This document shows, piece by piece, positions 8,650 to 17,629 of a stretch of 64,000 bases of DNA (position 1 is the first letter of the stretch; every line of letters begins with the position of its first letter). Location of the stretch: positions 62,001 through 126,000 of the forward strand of contig JAIXOE010000037.1 of the NCBI GenBank assembly GCA_027486895.1, in the 5' to 3' direction. The translations under genes were made by a program, and so were the position numbers. The notes beneath the pieces are model-generated. The model saw only the letters and a program-made list of their open reading frames with translations. It was not told the DNA's origin and did no database searches. Origin of the DNA: Sphingomonadales bacterium (GTDB lineage: Bacteria; Pseudomonadota; Alphaproteobacteria; Sphingomonadales; Sphingomonadaceae).

Positions 8650-9476
8650 CGCAATATGGTTCCCATCGACCACCAACTGGGATCTAGAAGCGCAGTGGCG
8701 GCTTCTTCATCTCTAGCCTCTGCAAACAGCGCAAAACAGGTGGCACCTGACCCCGACATGCGCGTCATGACAGGGTTGGCGCGTTCAAGCACGTCCAGAA
8801 TATCTGTAATAGAAGGGCAAATAGACGCTGCGATGGGTTCAAGGTCGTTGCGGCCCGACAGCGTTGCTTGCCAGATGTCGCCCCGCGCCACTGGGCCCTT
8901 ATCCTTGCCGTCCCATGCCTTAAAAATGGCCGCTGTCGATACCGACTGCAGCGGGTTTACCAGAAGCAAATGCCGCGCAGGAACCGTGCTGTCATTCAGG
9001 AATTCAAGCGCCGTTCCGGTTCCACTCCCAAAGCTCGTGCGACTGAAAACGCAGGCAGGAATGTCGGCGCCAAGGGTTGCCAACAGATCAGCGAGTTCCT
9101 GTTCGCTTGCATGTATCTCCCATAGCCCGTTCAGCAGCCGTGCGGCAGCTGCAGCGTCCGCCGAGCCTCCTCCGATGCCCGACGCTATCGGCAAGTTTTT
9201 TGTCAGGCGGATGGATGCGCCGTTGGTAATGGAGAAATGCGCGCGAATTCGGTTCGCGGCCTGCATCACCAGATTTTCTTCATCAGCTGAGAGGCCGCTC
9301 CCAAAAGGACCGTCGATGGTGAGGCTTAGGGTGTCAGACAATGATGCCTGTAACTGATCGCCATGCTGGGCAAAGGCAAACAGGGTTTCGATATCATGAT
9401 ATCCGTCATCACGGCGACGCCGCACATGCAAGGCCAGATTGATCTTGGCATAGGCTGTTTCGGTGAAAATTTGCAT
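8646..9476 (-). CDS. ispE: 4-diphosphocytidyl-2-C-methyl-D-erythritol kinase
   Basis: IspE phosphorylates CDP-methylerythritol in the non-mevalonate isoprenoid pathway. The 276-residue protein has the GHMP-kinase plan: the N-terminal AYAKINLALHV with its catalytic lysine, the ATP loop LPIASGIGGGSADAAAA near residue 90, and the C-terminal MSGSGATCFALF motif. ATG 9476 overlaps the stop of the upstream TPR gene as TGATG, and its own stop overlaps the amidohydrolase start as ATGA. It is therefore translated as part of a tightly coupled set. Confidence 0.96.
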   Translation of the reverse strand: MQIFTETAYAKINLALHVRRRRDDGYHDIETLFAFAQHGDQLQASLSDTLSLTIDGPFGSGLSADEENLVMQAANRIRAHFSITNGASIRLTKNLPIASGIGGGSADAAAAARLLNGLWEIHASEQELADLLATLGADIPACVFSRTSFGSGTGTALEFLNDSTVPARHLLLVNPLQSVSTAAIFKAWDGKDKGPVARGDIWQATLSGRNDLEPIAASICPSITDILDVLERANPVMTRMSGSGATCFALFAEARDEEAATALLDPSWWSMGTILR

Positions 9477-11131
9477 CAGTTCGCTGTCTTAATAGTGCCA
9501 GGAAGGCCCACATCCAATTTGGCTGAAATCCGCAATGCAACCGCGGCATCAGATGATATCTGAGCGCTATTCCAAGCATAGCGCGCGTCACGTCGTCGCC
9601 CTGCCCGCCAATATGCATCACCCAAATGTTCAAAGATCGTCGTGTCGCCTTTTTCGGCGGCAGCGGCTTTCTCCAGCATAATGACGGCGTCATTGAATTT
9701 GCCGCTTTTATACAGAGCCCACCCTAGCGAATCTGCATAAGCCGATGATGTAGGCTCTATCTCATACGCACGCCGCACAAATGCCTCCGCTTGGGCCATG
9801 TCAGCGCCGCGCTCCAGCATGCCGTAGCCTAGATAATTCAGGGCACTAGCGTTAGAAGGGTCTAACGTGATCGCATTTTGAAGCTCCCGTTGGGCGTCCT
9901 CCCAACTGCCATTTTTGTCCAGTGCACTGGCGAGCATGACATGAAACGAAGCGCGACTTTGGGGTGCCTGCCTTTTAAAATCATCAAGACCCATTGCTGT
10001 TCGATATTGGGCAATCGCCTCTTCCAACCGTCCATTTTGCTGAAGCATTTGGCCCAGCAACGTCGCACGCGCAGCAGATTTGGCATTCTTATCGAAGCTA
10101 AGGCGCGTCAGTTCGACCGCAGCATTCCCATCACCAAGATCTCTTAGCAGCGCAGCCTTCGTAAAAACTGTTCGTGTCCAATAAGGCGAACTCGATGGAA
10201 TTTTATCCAAAAGCGCAACAGCTTCACGGCCGCCTGATAATTTCCCAAGCGCTTTGGCGGTGGTGATGATGGCAGGTGCATAGTCCGGTGCTGTCCATAC
10301 TGCCAATCGCGCAAGCGCAAGGCCAGGTTCGGGCAAATCCTGATCAATCAGCGACGCTGCGATCCGCACGTACATTGCTGCAAGTCCTACATTTGGGCTG
10401 ATAGTCGATTCAGGTGCACCAGCTTCCTCAAATTGGCCACCAAACTCTGAACCCATTGCAGTACCAAGCATGGCGTTTGCAAAGCCTACTTGTCCCCTCT
10501 TAGCAAGAACGGGGGCGGCGCTGATGTAGAGGTCGCGCATGGCATCGCCGCCAACCGATACCATATTACGCAATCCCAATTTCGCCTTGGCATTCTGGCC
10601 AGTGGCGAGATCAAGATACACGATCTGGTCAACGGCGTAGAAATTGAAAAACGGGTCAGTATTGCCCTCTTGTAGGGTAAGGTCGTGTGTCCCAGTTTTT
10701 GCGACGGACACCCATGCGCGCAATATGGGCGCCATAAAGCCAAAATTACTGCGGGTCTCCAATTCATCGGCTGCCAACAAAGCCATCGACCAACGACGCT
10801 TTTGAAAGGCGTCGGTGAACAGAACCAACGGTCCTTCCGGCGGAACGTCGTTTTTCAGTTCCTGAACACGAATGGCCTTCACAGCGGCCGCGAAGTCGCC
10901 CTGCCTAACAGCATTTTCGTAAACACGTTTCGCCAATGTCTCGCTGTCAGCGGATTCTTCAAACAGTTTGAGATATCCCGCCAATGCTGCCCCGTGGCGC
11001 GCGCCAAACTCTGCAGCACGCGCGTTGGCATAGGCCGTTTGGCCGTCATCCACGGAGGCATAAGCTGGCGCCGCACATAAAAGCAGTGCGGCGGTCAGCT
11101 TACATATTGGGGTAATTCGGCCCACCGCCAC
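9476..11131 (-). CDS. Secreted/periplasmic tetratricopeptide-repeat protein
   Basis: The 551 residues begin with a signal peptide (KLTAALLLCAAPAYAS, cleavage near residue 26). Helical repeats follow, most recognisable in the C-terminal half as TPR units, for example ALDKNGSWEDAQRELQNAI, YLGYGMLERGADMAQAEAF and SLGWALYKSGKFNDAVIML. The arrangement resembles PEP-CTERM/BTAD-like or YfgC-like TPR scaffolds, but no catalytic domain is visible. It starts at GTG 11131 (or GTG 11125) inside the last 32 bases of the ETF-QO gene and is coupled to ispE downstream. The partners are unknown. Confidence 0.85.
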   Translation of the reverse strand: MAVGRITPICKLTAALLLCAAPAYASVDDGQTAYANARAAEFGARHGAALAGYLKLFEESADSETLAKRVYENAVRQGDFAAAVKAIRVQELKNDVPPEGPLVLFTDAFQKRRWSMALLAADELETRSNFGFMAPILRAWVSVAKTGTHDLTLQEGNTDPFFNFYAVDQIVYLDLATGQNAKAKLGLRNMVSVGGDAMRDLYISAAPVLAKRGQVGFANAMLGTAMGSEFGGQFEEAGAPESTISPNVGLAAMYVRIAASLIDQDLPEPGLALARLAVWTAPDYAPAIITTAKALGKLSGGREAVALLDKIPSSSPYWTRTVFTKAALLRDLGDGNAAVELTRLSFDKNAKSAARATLLGQMLQQNGRLEEAIAQYRTAMGLDDFKRQAPQSRASFHVMLASALDKNGSWEDAQRELQNAITLDPSNASALNYLGYGMLERGADMAQAEAFVRRAYEIEPTSSAYADSLGWALYKSGKFNDAVIMLEKAAAAEKGDTTIFEHLGDAYWRAGRRRDARYAWNSAQISSDAAVALRISAKLDVGLPGTIKTAN

Positions 11132-12740
11132 CCTCCGGCGTCACCCAATTGATGTTTTGATTGGGGTCTTTGATATCGCAGGTTTTGCAATGTACGCAGT
11201 TCTGGGCGTTGATTTGATAGCGTGGGTCTTTGCCCTCTTCCTCTATCCATTCATACACACCGGCGGGGCAGTAGCGCGTCGAAGGGCCGGCGAATTCCAT
11301 GAACTCGCTGGTCTTTTGCAGGTCCATATCCTTGACCTGCAAATGGATGGGCTGATCTTCGGCATGGTTGGTGTTCGACAAGAATACAGACGAAAGGCGG
11401 TCAAAGCTGAAGATGCCGTCGGGCTTTGGATAATCGATACGCTCGGCTGCGTTCTTCTTTTTGAGCGCCTTGTGATCGGGATGGTGCTTCATGGTGAACG
11501 GCATGCGAATACCGAAGCTTTCGAGCCACATGTTCACACCAGAAAGCATTGTTCCAAAGACATTGCCGTATTTTTCAACCAGCGGCAAAACGTTGCGTAC
11601 CATGTGAAGCTCTTTGTAGACCCAGCTGTTATCATAACTCGTCTGGTACGTTTGCAACTCATCATGCTCGCGACCTGCGGCCAGCGCTTCCACAACGGCG
11701 TCTGCTGCCAACATGCCCGTCTTCATGGCAGTGTGCGTGCCCTTAATACGTGGCACGTTAACGAACCCAGCAGAACAACCAATCAACGCCCCACCAGGGA
11801 ACGCCAACTTTGGCACCGACTGCCAGCCACCATCGCTGATCGCGCGCGCGCCATAAGAAACGCGCTTACCACCAGCCAAAATCTTCTTAACCTCAGGATG
11901 GGTTTTCCAGCGTTGGAGCTCTTCGAACGGCGATAGATACGGGTTGGAATAGTTCAGCCAAACAACAAACCCTAAAGCCACTTGGTTATTCGCCTGATGG
12001 TACAGGAATGCGCCGCCATTTGCGTCCGTCAAGGGCCAGCCCTGGCTGTGAATCACCCGGCCTGCCGAATGCTGTTCGGCTGGAATGTCCCACAATTCTT
12101 TCAAGCCGATGCCGTAAACCTGTGGCTCGCAATCCTTGTCCAAGGCAAACTGCGGCTTGATCAATTTGGTCAGATGGCCACGCACACCTTCGGCAAAGAA
12201 GGTATACTTCGCATGAAGTTCCATGCCGGGCATATAATCATCTTTGTGGCTGCCATCGCGTGCAACACCCATGTCACCTGTCGCAACGCCCTTAACCGAG
12301 CCATCGGCATTATAGAGAATTTCGGCAGCAGAGAATCCGGGGAAAATTTCAACGCCAAGATTTTCCGCTTGGCCCGCAAGCCAACGACACAGATTGCCAA
12401 GCGAACCTGTGTAGGTGCCCTTGTTATGCATGAAGCCCGGCGTCAGGAAATGCGGCATGTTAAACTTGCCAGTCTTGGTCAATATCCAGTGCTGGTTATC
12501 GTTCACTGGCGTATCAGCCAGCGGGCATCCCATATTGCGCCAGTCAGGCAGCAGCTCGTCAAGCGCCTTTGGATCGATCACAGCGCCAGATAAAATATGC
12601 GCGCCAACCTCAGATCCTTTTTCCAATATGCAAACGCTGGTGTCGGGTGACTGCTGTTTGATGCGTATCGCCGCCGATAGCCCTGCTGGCCCCGCACCAA
12701 CAATTACAACATCATATGGCATCGACTCGCGTTCACTCAT
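11100..12740 (-). CDS. Electron transfer flavoprotein-ubiquinone oxidoreductase
   Basis: This 546-residue inner-membrane-associated enzyme passes electrons from acyl-CoA dehydrogenase ETF to ubiquinone. The N-terminal FAD-binding VVIVGAGPAGLSAAI, the mid-protein GGWQSVPKLAFPGGALIGCSAGFVN and the C-terminal ferredoxin-like 4Fe-4S site (RYCPAGVYEW, NCVHCKTCDIKDP) are all present, in the order seen in mitochondrial ETFDH. It is the first gene of the long minus-strand block. The 114-base gap to the divergent glycosylase gene (12741-12854) must hold promoters for both, but I see no convincing hexamers there. Confidence 0.95.
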   Translation of the reverse strand: MSERESMPYDVVIVGAGPAGLSAAIRIKQQSPDTSVCILEKGSEVGAHILSGAVIDPKALDELLPDWRNMGCPLADTPVNDNQHWILTKTGKFNMPHFLTPGFMHNKGTYTGSLGNLCRWLAGQAENLGVEIFPGFSAAEILYNADGSVKGVATGDMGVARDGSHKDDYMPGMELHAKYTFFAEGVRGHLTKLIKPQFALDKDCEPQVYGIGLKELWDIPAEQHSAGRVIHSQGWPLTDANGGAFLYHQANNQVALGFVVWLNYSNPYLSPFEELQRWKTHPEVKKILAGGKRVSYGARAISDGGWQSVPKLAFPGGALIGCSAGFVNVPRIKGTHTAMKTGMLAADAVVEALAAGREHDELQTYQTSYDNSWVYKELHMVRNVLPLVEKYGNVFGTMLSGVNMWLESFGIRMPFTMKHHPDHKALKKKNAAERIDYPKPDGIFSFDRLSSVFLSNTNHAEDQPIHLQVKDMDLQKTSEFMEFAGPSTRYCPAGVYEWIEEEGKDPRYQINAQNCVHCKTCDIKDPNQNINWVTPEGGGGPNYPNM

Positions 12741-12854
12741 TGCCTTTATCCTTTACCCGGCATGTAAATCAGGCCATCCGAATTTCCGGACAGCTCGTGG
12801 GAATTGCCATGCCAAGCAATTGACCCTGTCGTCAACAAGTGACTGAAGGGATTT

Positions 12855-13616
12855 ATGGAGGATCGCGCAGAAACTGCAGCTTTAGCGGCTGTCGAATCGC
12901 TAACTGGTTGGTGGACGCTGGCCGGTGTGGATTCTGTCGTCGGTGAGGCAGCCGTTAATTGGCTGGCGGAAGATGAAGTAGTCAACCCTCCAAAACTGGC
13001 TGGAGCAGCCGCTAACAGTAATGCCAACGCCCCTGTCGCACCTCAAGTGCCATCGATTCCTTGGCCCAATGATATTGCGACATTGCGGCAAATGGTGATT
13101 GATGGTGCGGCACTTCCCGGCAATGGCTTCGGTCCTGTTCATATCCCCCCAATTGGCCCGGATGACAGTACGATTGTCATCATATCCGACTTGCCCGATC
13201 TGGCAGATGCCAATGAAGCGACTGCCGGAACGTCCGTAACGCACATATTGCTAGAACGTATGCTGGCAGCCATTGGGGTCAATATCGCAGATTGCTACCG
13301 GACATGGCTTGCAACGACGGTGCCGGCGACGGGCGAATTGCCCGATCAGTTTCTGCCTGAATTGGGGCAATATATGCTTCATCAATTGGGTCTAATTAGA
13401 CCCACATCGGTGGTTATACTCGGTTCATCGGCATGCAAGGCTCTGTTAGACGCAGATCTTATGAATGCGCGCGCAGAGTTACGGAATGTTAACCATGATG
13501 GCCGCAACATGGCCGCATTGACGACATTCCATCCGCGAACGCTCATCGCAAGGCCTGCCATGAAAGCACAGGCGTGGAGAGATTTGCAGATGTTTGCAAA
13601 AAGGGATGCCCTGTGA
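12855..13616 (+). CDS. Uracil-DNA glycosylase superfamily protein, degenerate active site
   Basis: This 253-residue protein shows the family 4/5 UDG outline. After a low-complexity N-terminal 60 residues come SIPWPNDIATLRQ, a beta strand ending in VIISDLPD, the helix ILLERMLAAIGV, RPTSVVILGSSACKALL, and the C-terminal TTFHPRTLIARPAMKAQAWRDL. The last matches the usual TYHP...WEDL end with its histidine. The expected GEAPG...GxPFVGxAG motif and the four iron-sulphur cysteines are not seen: only two cysteines occur, in other places. It may be catalytically altered or structural. GGAGGA-like purines overlap the ATG. Its stop overlaps the next start as GTGA. Confidence 0.72.
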   Translation: MEDRAETAALAAVESLTGWWTLAGVDSVVGEAAVNWLAEDEVVNPPKLAGAAANSNANAPVAPQVPSIPWPNDIATLRQMVIDGAALPGNGFGPVHIPPIGPDDSTIVIISDLPDLADANEATAGTSVTHILLERMLAAIGVNIADCYRTWLATTVPATGELPDQFLPELGQYMLHQLGLIRPTSVVILGSSACKALLDADLMNARAELRNVNHDGRNMAALTTFHPRTLIARPAMKAQAWRDLQMFAKRDAL

Positions 13617-15400
13617 GCGCCAAGAATGTGGATATCGCAAAAGTGCGCAACTGCCGAGCGAACGCCTTTAAATGGCTTGTGCCGATGCTAGCCTTATTCC
13701 CAGTGGGGGCTGCGCATGCAAATACGAGCGAGGGCTTTCGCGCGATAGTTTCGACACAGATTGCCCCAACCGTATTGGATGCAAAAGAAAAGGCAGCCTT
13801 TGCGGCAATCTACGACGCCATTCGAAACCAAAAATGGGACGATGCTGCACGGTTAATTGATGCCGCACCACAAGGGCCAATGGCTGCCATGGCGCGCGCC
13901 GAATTATATGTTGCCCCTGACAGCCCAAAGGTTGAGGTCGCGCAACTGCAGTCGCTATTGCAGTCGGCACCCTATCTGCCGCAGGCGGAACAGCTTGCGA
14001 CAATGGCGCGCAAGCGTGGCGGTGGTGTTCTTCCTGAACGTCCCGGTATCCGTCGTTTCTCATGGTTAGGTGGCGCACCAAAGCGAGATTTGCCGACAAA
14101 CGCGGCCAGCGATGCCATTCGCGGCGAGCTTCAGGTGTTTATCAAAAACGACCAGTCTTTAGCCGCGGAACAGTATCTGGAAACCAAGGGCGCTGAACTT
14201 TCACCCGAAGCATTGACTGAGCTCAGATACCGCGTCGCATGGTCATATTATATCGAAAATGACGACCAATCAGCCAAACGGGTTGCAATGCTCGCACGAT
14301 CGGCGGGCGGGGAGTGGGGCACGCAGGCAGCTTGGGTTGAGGGTTTAGCGTCATGGCGACTGCGCGAATATGCTGAGGCTTTCGAAACATTTGATTTCGT
14401 TTCACGCCTCGCAGCCAATGACGACCTAAAAGCGGCAGGTCTGTTTTGGGGCGCGCGCGCTGCTATGGCTGCGAAACAACCGCAATATGTGCAGCTGAAA
14501 ATGCAAAAAGCAGCGCAGTTGCCCGAAACCTTTTATGGTCTGCTTGCGAGCGAGACACTTGGCATGGAACCCATCGCCCGCAAAGCAGCGAAGGTTTCTA
14601 AGCTGGATTGGGCGAGTCTTAAAGATCAACAGAATGCCGTACTTGCGGTCGGCCTCGCTGAAATCGGTCAAACCAAACTTGCAGACGAAGCATTACGCCA
14701 TCAGGCGCGTATTGGTGATGCGCGGCAGCATGCCAATTTGGCGCAATTGGCCGGTTCGCTTAATCTTGCTTCCACCCAGTTTTGGCTGGGGCATTATGGT
14801 CCATCACGCGACCAGAGCAATGCCATAGCACGTTATCCGATGCCCAATTGGGAACCAAGCGGGGGCTGGCGGGTCACGCCAGCTCTTGTCTATGCGCACG
14901 CTTTGCAAGAATCCAATTTTCGCACCGATGTCATTAGCCCAGCGGGCGCTCGTGGTTTGATGCAAGTTCGGCCCGGCACCGCGCAGGATATGGCGCGGAC
15001 GCGTGGCGCTTCGTTCACTGCGTCGGAACTTGACCGTCCGTCAGTCAATCTAGAATATGGTCAGTCGTATCTTGAAAAGTTGCGCGATCTGCCAGCCACC
15101 GGCGGCCTGCTGCCAAAGGTGATTGCTGCGTATAATGCAGGACCCACTCCTGTCACGCGCTGGAACACCGAAATTCGGGACAATGGCGATCCCCTGCTCT
15201 TCATCGAGTCGATCCCTTATTGGGAAACGCGCGGCTATGTTGCCATTATCCTGCGCAATTACTGGATATACGAAATGCGGGAAAATAAGGCTTCGGGAAG
15301 CTTGAAAGGGTTAGCCCAATATATGTGGCCAAAGTTCCCCGATGCCAATGGAACCGTAACTGCGCGCCGCGCAACAGGAGGCGTCATTGCCGCTCGATAA
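13613..15400 (+). CDS. Soluble lytic murein transglycosylase (Slt-like)
   Basis: 595 residues. A signal peptide (FKWLVPMLALFPVGAAHA) precedes a long alpha-helical superhelical region. A C-terminal SLT domain carries the catalytic glutamate at about residue 433 in HALQESNF, followed by SPAGARGLMQVRPGTA and AAYNAGPTPVTRW. It cleaves the beta-1,4 bond of peptidoglycan with formation of 1,6-anhydromuramic acid, in the periplasm. I set the start at GTG 13613 because it overlaps the glycosylase stop (GTGA); the track ORF starts 13 codons earlier inside that gene. It overlaps moaB by 14 bases, so the three genes form an operon. Confidence 0.92.
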   Translation: MSAKNVDIAKVRNCRANAFKWLVPMLALFPVGAAHANTSEGFRAIVSTQIAPTVLDAKEKAAFAAIYDAIRNQKWDDAARLIDAAPQGPMAAMARAELYVAPDSPKVEVAQLQSLLQSAPYLPQAEQLATMARKRGGGVLPERPGIRRFSWLGGAPKRDLPTNAASDAIRGELQVFIKNDQSLAAEQYLETKGAELSPEALTELRYRVAWSYYIENDDQSAKRVAMLARSAGGEWGTQAAWVEGLASWRLREYAEAFETFDFVSRLAANDDLKAAGLFWGARAAMAAKQPQYVQLKMQKAAQLPETFYGLLASETLGMEPIARKAAKVSKLDWASLKDQQNAVLAVGLAEIGQTKLADEALRHQARIGDARQHANLAQLAGSLNLASTQFWLGHYGPSRDQSNAIARYPMPNWEPSGGWRVTPALVYAHALQESNFRTDVISPAGARGLMQVRPGTAQDMARTRGASFTASELDRPSVNLEYGQSYLEKLRDLPATGGLLPKVIAAYNAGPTPVTRWNTEIRDNGDPLLFIESIPYWETRGYVAIILRNYWIYEMRENKASGSLKGLAQYMWPKFPDANGTVTARRATGGVIAAR

Positions 15401-15914
15401 CGATATCGCGTTTAAGCCAGTCAATATTGCACTTCTAACAGTGTCAGATACGCGCGGTCCAGACAATGACACCAGCGGCAATTTATTGGCCGAACGTATT
15501 ATCGCGGCAGGACATAAGATCATCGAGCGCGCGATCTTGCGCGACGATACCGCGATGATCACCGCACGATTGCACAATTGGATCGATGATGATCACATCG
15601 ACGTTGTCATATCCACTGGCGGAACAGGCCTCACCGGACGCGATGTTACGCCTGAAGCACTGGACCGCGTCAAAACCAAAGATATCCCTGGGTTTGGCGA
15701 GCTGTTCCGCTGGTTGAGCTTCGCAAGCATTGGCACGTCCACCATTCAATCGCGGGCCTGCGCGGTGCTGGCACGTGGCACCTACATCTTTGCGCTGCCT
15801 GGCTCAAACGGCGCAGTAAAAGACGGGTGGGACCAGATTTTGGTCCATCAACTCGATAACCGGCACCGTCCATGCAATTTTGTCGAACTGATGCCTCGCC
15901 TGTCGGAGCGCTAA
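15387..15914 (+). CDS. moaB: Molybdenum cofactor biosynthesis protein B
   Basis: This is a 175-residue protein of the MoaB/MogA adenylyltransferase family. The molybdopterin-binding loop [16 protein letters not shown] lies in the middle, LTVSDTRG near the start, and [15 protein letters not shown] near the end. It probably adenylylates molybdopterin before metal insertion, the step that feeds MoeA. Start is TTG 15387 with a strong AGGAGG five bases upstream, inside the end of the transglycosylase gene. Other cofactor genes of this pathway (moaC, moeA) lie 21 kb away in the trp run. Confidence 0.93.
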   Translation: MPLDNDIAFKPVNIALLTVSDTRGPDNDTSGNLLAERIIAAGHKIIERAILRDDTAMITARLHNWIDDDHIDVVISTGGTGLTGRDVTPEALDRVKTKDIPGFGELFRWLSFASIGTSTIQSRACAVLARGTYIFALPGSNGAVKDGWDQILVHQLDNRHRPCNFVELMPRLSER

Positions 15915-15939
15915 GCGTCGAGACGCCAATCCTCCAAAT

Positions 15940-16443
15940 CTATTTCGCGGAAAGGGCCTTTTGCTCTTTCACAAAAACAGCGAATTCTCCGAGCATCGTT
16001 GACCACCATTCCGCAACATCGGTGAAGTTTTCTTTATTCAGACCGCCGGTGGTGGTGATGTCATAAGCAAGCTGAAGCTTTTTATCCTCCACTGAAGCTT
16101 GGATGAAGCGCTTTTTGGTATTCCATGCGTTGGCATATTCCGGAGTATTGTCATCCTCGGCATCGAAATTGGCGGCGAACTGCAACGAACTGCAATTTTT
16201 TCCTTCATCACAGCCATAAAAATATATCTCAAATTTATAGCCGCTGGCTTCGCTGGATATCATCGGGTCGCCGGTTTTGTCTTTGTCCAGCTTTGCCCGA
16301 AAGCCCGCATCCTGAATGCCCGAAACGATGGTTTCAGGCTTAGAAGCACAGATCAGCCCAGCGGGACAGTCATCCTGAGCCCGTGCGCTACCGCTAAATG
16401 ATAGCAATCCCGCGGACATCAGAATCAGAGCTTTTAGTTTCAC
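15940..16443 (-). CDS. Secreted YbjN-domain protein
   Basis: The protein has 167 residues from GTG 16443, which has AAGGAG upstream; the track ORF adds 17 unlikely residues. A clear signal peptide (LKALILMSAGLLSFSGSARAQDD) is followed by a pattern typical of YbjN/type III chaperone-like folds: PETIVSGIQDAGF, ISSEASGYKFEIYFYGC and a C-terminal helix ending in the mature tail. Two cysteine pairs (DDCPAGLIC, GCDEGKNC) suggest disulphides in the periplasm. Function is unknown. It is convergent with moaB (25-base gap, no T-rich terminator) and divergent from the radical SAM gene, sharing a 97-base promoter region that contains a LexA-type box. Confidence 0.75.
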   Translation of the reverse strand: MKLKALILMSAGLLSFSGSARAQDDCPAGLICASKPETIVSGIQDAGFRAKLDKDKTGDPMISSEASGYKFEIYFYGCDEGKNCSSLQFAANFDAEDDNTPEYANAWNTKKRFIQASVEDKKLQLAYDITTTGGLNKENFTDVAEWWSTMLGEFAVFVKEQKALSAK

Positions 16444-16501
16444 CGGTGATTCTCCTTTCGGACAATTTGGCAGCACGCACTGGCGGTGCAACATGTATTT
16501 T

Positions 16502-16516
16502 GTTCTTTATATGTTC
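16502..16516 (+). promoter_or_regulatory. LexA-type operator GTTC-N7-GTTC upstream of the radical SAM gene
   Basis: The sequence GTTC TTTATAT GTTC is an exact match to the direct-repeat LexA box known from alphaproteobacteria (GTTC-N7-GTTC) and to the boxes in front of lexA in this window. It lies 25 bases before the ATG at 16541 and overlaps a plausible promoter (TTGTTC at 16500-16505, 17 bases, TTATGG at 16523-16528). It could also affect the divergent YbjN-like gene. Confidence 0.68.
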
Positions 16517-16540
16517 TCGCAATTATGGCATTGTTCGCAG

Positions 16541-17629
16541 ATGGAAAATGCAACCAATCGTGATGTGACAAAGGGACGCGGGGCACCCGCCAATGCAGTG
16601 CCAACCCGATTTAATTTGAACAACCTTGTTGCAGACGGAGACTGGCTGGACGCGCGTGAGGCGCTCGATGGTGTGAAGCCTCCGCTTAAGACGACGGTGA
16701 CGGAAGAGTTTGCAAAATCGATACTTTCTTTCAATAATTCCCCCGACATCCCTTTTGACCGTTCGGTGAATGCCTATCGCGGTTGCGAGCATGGCTGCAT
16801 CTATTGTTTTGCACGGCCAACACATGCCTATCATGATCTGTCGCCGGGGTTGGATTTTGAAAGCCGCCTTTTTGCAAAACCAAACGCAGCCGATATATTG
16901 CGCAAAACGATTGCGAAGCCGGGATATCGTGCAGCGACTATCGCGATCGGAACGAACACTGATCCGTATCAGCCGATCGAACGGACGTATCGCATTACGC
17001 GATCGATATTGGCGCTGATGGTGGAAACATCGCACCCCATTGTCGTCACGACAAAATCAGCGCGCGTTATTGATGATATAGACCTGTTGAGCCAACTGGC
17101 ATCCAAGCAACTGACAGGCGTTGCGATATCTGTGACGTCGCTTGATGCGAAGCTTGCTCGGACGTTAGAACCCAGAGCATCATCGCCGATGACGAGGCTT
17201 GCGGCGGTGCGTAAACTTTCTGACGCAGGAATATATGTGCATGTGAACATCGCGCCGATTATTCCAGCCGTAACAGATCACGAAATTGAAGCCATCGCGG
17301 AAGCTGCCGCTGAATATGGCGCAACAAGCATCAGTTCGATACCCATTCGCCTTCCGCATGAAGTCGCGCCTTTGTTCCGCGATTGGCTTGATGTCCATTT
17401 TCCCGATCGCGCGTCGAAAGTCATGAACATCATTCGCGATATGCGCGGTGGTAAAGACAATGATGCCGAATTTTTCTCACGGATGAAGGGGCACGGTCCG
17501 TGGGCGGAGTTGATACGAACTCGAATGCAAATCGCGCGAAAGAAACACGGCTTGGACAGTTCCAAATGGAATGTTAGAAATGACCTGTTCGTACCGCCAA
17601 ATATGAATGGGCAACTGAGCCTATTTTAA
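16541..17629 (+). CDS. Radical SAM protein, PA0069/SplB-like family
   Basis: This 362-residue protein has the radical SAM cluster motif CEHGCIYC (cysteines near residues 82, 86 and 89) in YRGCEHGCIYCFARP. The preceding FDRSVNAYRG and the later TNTDPYQPIER and SPMTRLAAVRKLSDAGI are characteristic of the PA0069/Rv2578c-type family, related to spore photoproduct lyase-like enzymes. The reaction is unknown. I chose ATG 16541 (MENATNRD): the track ORF start at 16493 would place the start upstream of the LexA box and promoter. A LexA-type operator in its promoter suggests DNA-damage control. The stop overlaps the convergent DUF1330 stop by four bases. Confidence 0.88.
   Translation: MENATNRDVTKGRGAPANAVPTRFNLNNLVADGDWLDAREALDGVKPPLKTTVTEEFAKSILSFNNSPDIPFDRSVNAYRGCEHGCIYCFARPTHAYHDLSPGLDFESRLFAKPNAADILRKTIAKPGYRAATIAIGTNTDPYQPIERTYRITRSILALMVETSHPIVVTTKSARVIDDIDLLSQLASKQLTGVAISVTSLDAKLARTLEPRASSPMTRLAAVRKLSDAGIYVHVNIAPIIPAVTDHEIEAIAEAAAEYGATSISSIPIRLPHEVAPLFRDWLDVHFPDRASKVMNIIRDMRGGKDNDAEFFSRMKGHGPWAELIRTRMQIARKKHGLDSSKWNVRNDLFVPPNMNGQLSLF

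Noticed and set aside
8581-9357. Plus-strand 258-codon ORF opposite ispE
   Set aside because: Antisense shadow of ispE, Ser/Arg-rich and without homology that I recognise.
11157-11936. Plus-strand 259-codon ORF inside the ETF-QO gene
   Set aside because: Antisense shadow of a conserved gene, with no ribosome site or recognisable domain.
15915-15925. Hairpin GCGTC-GA-GACGC after moaB as a terminator
   Set aside because: The loop has two bases and no T run follows.
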